Source: Holosporaceae bacterium (lineage in GTDB: Bacteria; Pseudomonadota; Alphaproteobacteria; UBA3830). Taken from it: a stretch of 10,291 nucleotides of DNA. Both the position numbers and the translations under genes were made by a program. The notes under the pieces were generated by a model. It saw nothing but the letters and a program-made list of their open reading frames with translations. It had not been told where the DNA came from and did not search any database. Shown here piece by piece: positions 6,013 to 10,291 of the stretch; within the stretch, counting starts at the first letter, position 1; each line of letters starts with the position of its first letter. The DNA is taken from the NCBI GenBank assembly GCA_031267195.1, contig JAIRZO010000081.1, positions 1-10,291 on the forward strand, given 5' to 3'.

Positions 6013-7686
6013 ATGAAAAAAATGTTATTGTTGTCCTCTGGGGTTGTTTGTTTTGGGATCCTGCCACTACAAGAGATAAGTGGGTTGAATGGACCTGCGC
6101 AGAAAAATCAGGTGATGAACACTAGAATTAGATCTTTGCAGCGTCCGGCTGGTTCTGTACCTCTACAGCGGGTAGCGGATCGGCGACTTATTGAAAAACC
6201 GCGACCTGCTCCTGTTATGGGCTTTGCTGGTAAGCCTCCTGCTGTGGCTGGTTCGATATCTCCGAAAGTCTTCTCAGGGAATAAAGTTGGAAACAACCTG
6301 CAGCCGTCTTTGAGCTATGTGGGAGATTACCCGTTGAGGGGACATACACCTGTTCTTGATTTGGCCGGGTCGGAAAATATGAATCCATCCGGACCAAACT
6401 ACCATCGGCCGTTGGCTGGGGGCTCGTCCTTGGGCAATTGCGGGGCAGAACCCTGTGCGGGGCCGCTGGTGGATTGGTACAAATATGTCGGGGGTTTTGC
6501 ACCTGACACGTCTAACCATCCGGCAACCAGCCGGAAATCCGGGGCGCCGCTGCTGGAGAGCCTGTGTTCACACAGCAACGGCTCTGGGCGTCAGGAGTTA
6601 GACAAACAGACTTCCACACCAGAATCCGGCACCGGGATAGGACTGGGCTGGTCCGGGTACGACTTCGGTTCTGGATTTGCGGAACGTGGAGGCCCGGAGG
6701 CTTCGGGACATGGCCGTGCCCGGCCCGGAGCCGGTGCTGATGTTTGGTCCGGGTACGACTTCGGTTCTGGATTTGGGAGAGGTAAGAGGCAGGAACGTTC
6801 GGGAGATGGCCGTACCCATCCCGAAACCGACATGGATGAAACGAATCAGGTCCAGGTCTTTGGTTATGGTCCTGCCCCGTACGCTCGCCCAGGTAGGCCC
6901 GCCGAGGCAGCCTCGGGGGACAAAGTGCTAAAGAGATTCGAAAATCTGAGGCTTGGATCAATTGGAGAATATCACAACAGATTAGGCTCGGATGTTAATA
7001 CTGGCCTGAGACGTAATGTAGATGCGGTAGGGTATCAACAAGCACTAAACACCACATCGGCCTCAGGTAACCTAAGTCAGCGGAACATACTGCTGAGCAC
7101 GTTCCCGGCTGTGGACTACACACCTCAGTCTTTGGCTCAGCTGACCGAGTCGGCAGAACGAATTAGCTCCGCCTTGGCTATGATACGTGGGGAACTAGAG
7201 GATAGCATCACTGCTGACCTAAGCCCTGGGCAAAGGGTAGGTTACCCCCCGGCAGAAACAACCACCTTGCATCGGACAAGAACTAACCTGGAATCAACTT
7301 TGCATGATTACGGCCACTTACACTGCTTGACCCTTGGTATAAGACTGCAGAGTATACACAACTGGAAATTTCCACCTAGCTCTGGGTCGGTCACAACTTA
7401 TCCGCAAAAGAGGCTGCTCAACAAATTGTACTCGCTCATGGACACCTGCAGCAGCAACGTGGTCTTTATAACATCGCTGTTGGGTGCTAATCTAACACCG
7501 CCGATTGCTACTCTCCAGCCGGTTGTATCAGTTATAGATGAGCTCTGCAACCGGTATTTGGATACCTGCACCCAGCGTGCTGAAGTCACCATACCTGGGA
7601 CCATGGTCCAGAGTAAGGGTTCCACCAGTGCTATTTCGGACGCAAGGACCCCATCTCGGACTCACGGCACTGAAAAAAAAAACTAG
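6013..7686 (+). CDS. Exported repeat-containing protein, N-terminal part; ends at a slippery A-run
   Basis: A 557-residue frame of unknown family. Residues 1-24 form a Sec signal peptide (MKKMLLLSSGVVCFGILPLQ, then EISG); there is no lipobox, so the protein is probably periplasmic, surface-exposed or secreted. Residues ~25-210 are Pro/Gly/Ser-rich and probably extended. Residues 213-276 are two 32-residue tandem repeats beginning WSGYDFGSGF. Residues ~303-520 are less biased and predicted mainly helical, with several cysteines. The frame ends T-E-K-K-N-TAG directly after ten consecutive A. The next frame (open from 7674) is probably its continuation, which would give a product of about 1096 residues. 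Base composition is visibly more GC-rich than in the phage-type cassette, suggesting foreign origin or compositional drift. A secreted effector or adhesin of an intracellular bacterium is a reasonable guess only. The start was chosen for its TAGGAG site and signal peptide. Confidence 0.75.
   Translation: MKKMLLLSSGVVCFGILPLQEISGLNGPAQKNQVMNTRIRSLQRPAGSVPLQRVADRRLIEKPRPAPVMGFAGKPPAVAGSISPKVFSGNKVGNNLQPSLSYVGDYPLRGHTPVLDLAGSENMNPSGPNYHRPLAGGSSLGNCGAEPCAGPLVDWYKYVGGFAPDTSNHPATSRKSGAPLLESLCSHSNGSGRQELDKQTSTPESGTGIGLGWSGYDFGSGFAERGGPEASGHGRARPGAGADVWSGYDFGSGFGRGKRQERSGDGRTHPETDMDETNQVQVFGYGPAPYARPGRPAEAASGDKVLKRFENLRLGSIGEYHNRLGSDVNTGLRRNVDAVGYQQALNTTSASGNLSQRNILLSTFPAVDYTPQSLAQLTESAERISSALAMIRGELEDSITADLSPGQRVGYPPAETTTLHRTRTNLESTLHDYGHLHCLTLGIRLQSIHNWKFPPSSGSVTTYPQKRLLNKLYSLMDTCSSNVVFITSLLGANLTPPIATLQPVVSVIDELCNRYLDTCTQRAEVTIPGTMVQSKGSTSAISDARTPSRTHGTEKKN
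6649..6840 (+). repeat. Two tandem 96-bp repeats (32 residues each)
   Basis: Unit 1 is 6649-6744 and unit 2 is 6745-6840. The first 31 bases of each (6649-6679 and 6745-6775) are identical and encode WSGYDFGSGF. The remainder is diverged but aligns without gaps, including TTCGGGA-A/G-ATGGCCGT at 6702 and 6798. The protein units end in a charged, Gly/Arg-rich stretch. The pattern is that of an in-frame duplication inside a coding region, with the start of the unit kept and the tail free to vary. Confidence 0.9.
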
Positions 7687-7691
7687 CACTG
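7667..7691 (+). promoter_or_regulatory. Slippery poly(A) site joining the two frames of the repeat protein
   Basis: Ten A (7673-7682) are followed by C-TAG. Read in the upstream frame the codons are GAA AAA AAA AAC TAG, so the last bases form A AAA AAC, a classic -1 slippery heptamer, placed immediately before the stop. A -1 step, or one added A in DNA or RNA, gives T-E-K-K-K-L-A-L-L-E-R-N and continues open to 9302. The sequence GCACTG flanks the run on both sides (7667-7672 and 7686-7691). No strong downstream stimulatory stem is visible by eye. Ten-A runs are known sites of RNA polymerase slippage in AT-rich endosymbionts and of replication slippage in phase-variable genes; which applies here is not decided by sequence alone. 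Confidence 0.6.
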
Positions 7692-7727
7692 CTTGAGCGC
7701 AACTGTACCTCCTCGATACAATTACCA

Positions 7728-7832
7728 CCACCTATTCCTATCACGGATTTCTTGAAGAAAGATGACGGTGACATTGGACTGGGCGAGGGCGCGCATAGTA
7801 ATGCTGGTTCGAGGCGAAGCGGTCCCTCGCCG
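7728..7832 (+). repeat. DFL block, copy 1, spanning the nominal TTG start
   Basis: The translation PPIPITDFLKKDDG, followed by GSR and SPF landmarks, aligns without gaps with copy 2 at 9009-9113. Both copies have Asp-Phe-Leu exactly 28 codons before the S-P codon (gat at 7746 and ccg at 7830, versus gat at 9027 and ccg at 9111). The matching PP residues at 7728-7733 lie upstream of the TTG at 7752, so this upstream DNA is coding in the second frame. Confidence 0.75.
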
Positions 7833-9302
7833 TTTGTCAGTACTAGTGATTATAGACCCTCAAGCGTGGTAACGACCAAACCTATCTTTGGGGGGTTTTC
7901 CTCGCGCAAACCTGAGGTTGACCTTCGCGGGACCGGGTACCCTGACCTTAGTTCTGATCATGGAAGAAGCAGCTCCTCACCGTTTGTTAGTACTAGCGTC
8001 TACAAACCTTCGAACGTGGTGGAGAACAATCCTGGCTTTGGCGGGTTTTCCTCGCACCAAGCTGGTGATAACCTTAGCCGGACCAAGTACACTGCCCTTA
8101 GTTCTGATCATGGAAGAAGCAGCTCCTCGCCGTTTGTTAGTGGCAGTTTTTTCGAGCGCTCTGGATGGGGACAAGCACCGCCTGATAATAAGGCGGATCG
8201 CTTTTTCCCAGTTGTGAATTACCCACCCCAGCCCGGGAGCAAACGCACTGATACTCGTCCTGGGCGGAACAGTCACTCGCCATTTGTTAGTGAGAATTCA
8301 GGTAGAACTGCTTCTGGTAACGGGAGGGAAAGTAAAAAGATCGACTCTGGCCGGGGGAGCTTGACCTCGGTTGAGCTCCTCGGTAGCTGCGTGCTGCCAT
8401 CCATACCAGCTGCTTTTACCGGGGCTTGCTTGACGGAACCTTCGTATGATCTTGCACTGACTGATAGAGCACACAATAGCACTTGTTCTGGGCCAGGCAG
8501 CCACTCGCTGTTTGTTAATTTTGGTAATCTCGGGCGGTCTGACCAGTCAATAACACTGCCTGCTTGTATGACGGATTCCTCGGTCGCGTCTACGGATAAA
8601 CTTCAGCGGACCGGACTCATGTACAGTACTGCTGACTCTAGGCCCAGCAGCCACTCGCCCTTGGTTAGTGAGGCTCCTGGTGAACCTGCTGGTAAAACAA
8701 AGTACCAGAATCAGGATCACCGCTCTAGAACCGGACAGAGGAACTCAGCTGAGCGCCACATTCGCCACCCAGCGACCATCACATCGCCTGATTTTAGCAA
8801 GAGTTCCTTGCACCGTACTAAGGATACTTTTCAGGCGCCTCTTCGCAACTCCGGTAGACCTCGTGCTGCTATGACAAGACGGTGGCAGTGTGTTGATGGG
8901 GATCATGATGGAACTACTTTTGGTCAGGGGACACGATACGGGGAGAACGACTCTCAATTGAGCTTGGACTCGGCTGATGACGGCTGTAGCTCCTCAGGAG
9001 CATCAAAACCACCTGTTTCTATGGAGGATTTCTTGGAGAAAGATAAAGGTAGCAATGACCAGACCGGGAGCAGACGCACTAGTATTGGTTCGAGGGGTAG
9101 CAGCCACTCGCCGTCACTTGATAAAGCTGAGCTTTTCTCATTCGCACCTGGGAATTCTCTTCACACACCTGAGAGCAGACACACTATTACTGGCTCTGAC
9201 AGAATCAGTCACTCGCAGTCTGGTGATAGTACTGCTGGAGAGGACAAAAAGTTGCCTCAGGTTGATGAGTTCATTGCTAGCCTCCACAAAATTGGCAAGT
9301 AG
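7752..9302 (+). CDS. Ser/Gly-rich repeat protein, probable C-terminal part of the preceding gene
   Basis: A 516-residue frame from a nominal TTG; the open frame actually extends back to 7674, just after a TGA at 7671. I do not think the TTG is a true start: there is no Shine-Dalgarno sequence, no ATG or GTG nearby, and the block that straddles the TTG is a recognisable internal repeat. The sequence is rich in Ser, Gly, Arg, Thr and Asp and probably disordered. Its hallmark is S-x-S-P-F-V-S, with the Pro codon at 7830, 7980, 8130 and 8280, then degenerate copies at 8508, 8658, 9111 and 9216. The last residues, LPQVDEFIASLHKIGK, form a short helix-like end. No membrane segment or known domain is seen. 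The most likely role is the extended tail of an exported protein; such tails can be surface filaments, host-facing effector regions or phosphorylation targets, but none of this is shown. A strong terminator follows 32 bases after the stop. Confidence 0.7.
   Translation: MKKDDGDIGLGEGAHSNAGSRRSGPSPFVSTSDYRPSSVVTTKPIFGGFSSRKPEVDLRGTGYPDLSSDHGRSSSSPFVSTSVYKPSNVVENNPGFGGFSSHQAGDNLSRTKYTALSSDHGRSSSSPFVSGSFFERSGWGQAPPDNKADRFFPVVNYPPQPGSKRTDTRPGRNSHSPFVSENSGRTASGNGRESKKIDSGRGSLTSVELLGSCVLPSIPAAFTGACLTEPSYDLALTDRAHNSTCSGPGSHSLFVNFGNLGRSDQSITLPACMTDSSVASTDKLQRTGLMYSTADSRPSSHSPLVSEAPGEPAGKTKYQNQDHRSRTGQRNSAERHIRHPATITSPDFSKSSLHRTKDTFQAPLRNSGRPRAAMTRRWQCVDGDHDGTTFGQGTRYGENDSQLSLDSADDGCSSSGASKPPVSMEDFLEKDKGSNDQTGSRRTSIGSRGSSHSPSLDKAELFSFAPGNSLHTPESRHTITGSDRISHSQSGDSTAGEDKKLPQVDEFIASLHKIGK
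7830..8279 (+). repeat. Array of 150-bp (50-residue) tandem repeats
   Basis: Three exact 150-bp periods run between the S-P-F-V-S motifs at 7830, 7980, 8130 and 8280. The first two units share the order STS-x-Y-[RK]PS-x-VV, FGGFSS, then LSSDHGR. The unit junctions at 7946-7991 and 8096-8141 match at 45 of 46 bases, pointing to recent duplication or gene conversion. The third unit is diverged in between but keeps the period. The same 150-bp spacing recurs between 8508 and 8658 farther on. Confidence 0.9.
9009..9113 (+). repeat. DFL block, copy 2
   Basis: PPVSMEDFLEKDKG followed by GSRRT, GSRGS and SHSPS is the second copy of the block at 7728-7832, offset by exactly 1281 bases (427 codons). 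This suggests a larger duplicated module, with the DFL segment opening each series of S-P motifs. Confidence 0.75.
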
Positions 9303-9334
9303 TTGCATGTCTAACCATGGAACATTGATACACG

Positions 9335-9368
9335 GGGCGCCCAGACTATGGGATGCCCTGCGTTTTTT
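9335..9368 (+). terminator. Rho-independent terminator after the repeat-protein gene
   Basis: The stem GGGC-(G)-CCCA pairs across a GACTA loop with TGGG-(AT)-GCCC, giving eight GC-rich pairs around one small internal loop. TGCG and six T (9363-9368) follow. It begins 32 bases after the TAG of the second frame. No comparable structure lies between the two frames at 7671-7752, which fits a single transcript covering both. The following stretch to 9540 holds no gene that I can support. Confidence 0.75.
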
Positions 9369-9540
9369 GTGCCAAAATAGGTATTCGATGGTAATTTTGG
9401 GACATGTACTTGTCGGACAACAGGTTTCTGTATCGGTACTATTTGCTGTGGTTTGGTGCAAATAACGGAATTCTGAAGTCGTTCGGTCTTAGGAAAGTGC
9501 GACCTGGAATATCATAGATATTCTTGCGCATCATTATCGC

Positions 9541-10180
9541 TCACGCAGCTTGCTTGCTGGGCCTATCGCCAAAAAGGCTCAGCAATTGCTGGCAGGTTAT
9601 ACCCCAGTTGTGTACTTTTGTCATCTATTTTCTCTCAAACCTGCGAACTCCAGCATAAAGGCTCTTAGACAACGCCGGAGACCTCCTTCAAGTCCTTGTA
9701 GGACACATGTTTCACGGAATTGCGGATCTGATGAACAATGCATTTTTGATGATCCGATTGTGGAAAACAACTCTTGATTGCCTCGTCCAATCCCCTCAAA
9801 TTGTCGGTGCAAAAAATCAGAACCCGCCGAACTCCGCGACTTTTCAGGTCGTTCATCATCGAAAGCCAATATTTTGCAGATTCTGCTCCTCCAATGGGAA
9901 AGCTCAATACCTTTTTCTGTCCCTCCATTTCAACGCCAACACAACCTTAGGCTGTTACTTTTTGCATAATTCCGTCTTTTTTGGCTTTGAACGCCATACC
10001 ATATATACAGACTTCAACGGCCTCAATTGCCACTCCTTGATCTCACCCAAAACTCGATTGGTAACATTGGACACAACCTCCGCAGAGACCTCAAATCCAT
10101 ATAATTCCTTGATATTTTCGGATATGTCCCGGGTACTCATCCCGCAACCATAGAGAGATTATTTTGTCTTCAATCCCTAG
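9541..10180 (-). pseudogene. Decayed IS256-family transposase, 5' end missing
   Basis: IS256/mutator-type transposase remnants lie in order on the minus strand. DKIISLYGCGMSTRDISENI with ELYGFEVS and KEWQLRPLKSVY comes first (from about 10175). AFKAKKDGIMQKVTA follows, then EMEGQKKVLSFPIGGAESAKYWL, CTDNLRGLDEAI and the signature HQKCIVHQIRNSVKHVSYKD (to about 9670). Next come KSLYAG and HNWGIT..QQLLSLFGDR, ending at a TGA at 9541. The frame is broken at least three times: near 10160 (apparently a lost CT), near 9990 (where the first catalytic Asp of the DDE triad should lie and is missing) and near 9675. In-frame stops occur at 9947-9949 and near 9620. About 50 residues before the C-terminus are also missing. 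It cannot make active transposase. The first ~100 residues are absent because the sequence changes at a CTAG at 10177-10180. Confidence 0.85.
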
Positions 10181-10291
10181 ACTCTGTCGTCATGAGATGA
10201 TATATGTTATACTGGCATGAGAGCCATGTATAGGAGTAGGAGAATGGAATTAGCACACAGGAGACATGATATAACAGATAGAGTGTGGTCA
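10181..10291 (+). mobile_element. Left part of an IS5-family insertion sequence, cut by the window end
   Basis: IS256 homology stops at CTAG (10177-10180) and, 63 bases later, an IS5-type transposase starts on the opposite strand. IS5-group elements commonly duplicate a 4-base YTAR target such as CTAG, so CTAG is a candidate target duplication and 10181 a candidate left end. The right end and second CTAG lie outside the window. A TATACT at 10208-10213 may be the -10 box of the transposase promoter; no good -35 is seen. Confidence 0.5.
10244..10291 (+). CDS. IS5-family transposase, N-terminal fragment (runs off the window)
   Basis: The first 16 codons read MELAHRRHDITDRVWS, matching the usual N-terminus of IS5-family transposases (R-R-H-D-[IL]-[TS]-D-x-x-W, then normally LLEPLLP). 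A TAGGAGTAGGAGA ribosome-binding region directly precedes the ATG. The DDE catalytic core lies beyond the window, so intactness cannot be judged. Confidence 0.7.
   Translation, partial: MELAHRRHDITDRVWS

Noticed and set aside
6512..6961. 149-codon minus-strand open frame opposite the 96-bp repeats
   Set aside because: It is the antisense shadow of a Gly/Pro/Arg-rich GC-rich coding stretch; it has no ribosome-binding site or recognisable family, and the plus strand has signal peptide, start site and terminator.
7752..7754. TTG as a genuine start of an independent second gene
   Set aside because: There is no Shine-Dalgarno sequence, and a conserved internal block (PP..x..DFL) extends at least 24 bases upstream in the same frame.
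7830..8279. CRISPR array
   Set aside because: The 150-bp units are in-frame protein repeats with coding constraint, lack short palindromic repeats alternating with unique spacers, and no cas gene is nearby.
8977..9465. 162-codon plus-strand open frame overlapping the end of the repeat protein
   Set aside because: It lies out of frame with the repeat structure, crosses the Rho-independent terminator at 9335-9368 and has no translation start signal.
9621..9869. 82-codon minus-strand open frame
   Set aside because: It is an out-of-frame reading of the IS256 remnant; the IS256 signature lies in the other minus-strand frame.

Overview
The window looks like a piece of chromosome from an obligate intracellular alphaproteobacterium (Rickettsiales/Holosporales-like). 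Three things point that way: a drug/metabolite transporter close in pattern to the Rickettsia S-adenosylmethionine importer, decaying insertion sequences (IS256, IS5 and IS200 types), and an AT-leaning background with long A and T runs. The assignment is by recognition and inference; there is no rRNA or other marker gene here.

Layout. (1) Positions 8-4091, all on the minus strand, hold a compact four-gene phage-type late cassette, read right to left: a 607-residue tail/baseplate-like protein, a 316-residue unknown, a SleB-type cell-wall hydrolase (endolysin) and a 246-residue membrane protein that could be a holin. (2) At 4146-5033, diverging from the cassette across only 54 bp, lies an EamA/DMT transporter. 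(3) Positions 5034-5302 are gene-free and AT-rich, followed by an IS200-type element with an intact HUH/Y1 transposase flanked by two similar small hairpins. (4) Positions 6013-9302 hold the most unusual part: two open frames, visibly richer in G+C than the phage genes, encoding a predicted exported repeat-rich protein. (5) A Rho-independent terminator follows. (6) The right end is a decayed IS256-family transposase on the minus strand, cut at its N-terminal side by what appears to be an IS5-family element that runs off the window.

Main point. The two frames in region 4 appear to be one gene split by a single reading-frame step. The first ends in a run of ten A followed by C and a TAG stop, which places an A AAA AAC slippery heptamer in frame immediately before the stop. 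A -1 step there, or one extra A, enters the second frame without interruption. The second frame has no ribosome-binding site at its nominal TTG start, and recognisable protein repeat sequence continues upstream of that start. The joined product would be about 1096 residues: signal peptide, two 32-residue repeats, a helical central region, then a Ser/Gly-rich tail with an S-x-S-P-F-V-S motif recurring at a 50-residue period. Candidate explanations are programmed -1 frameshifting, transcriptional slippage, a phase-variable poly(A) switch, or recent inactivation.

No tRNA, rRNA or CRISPR array was recognised.
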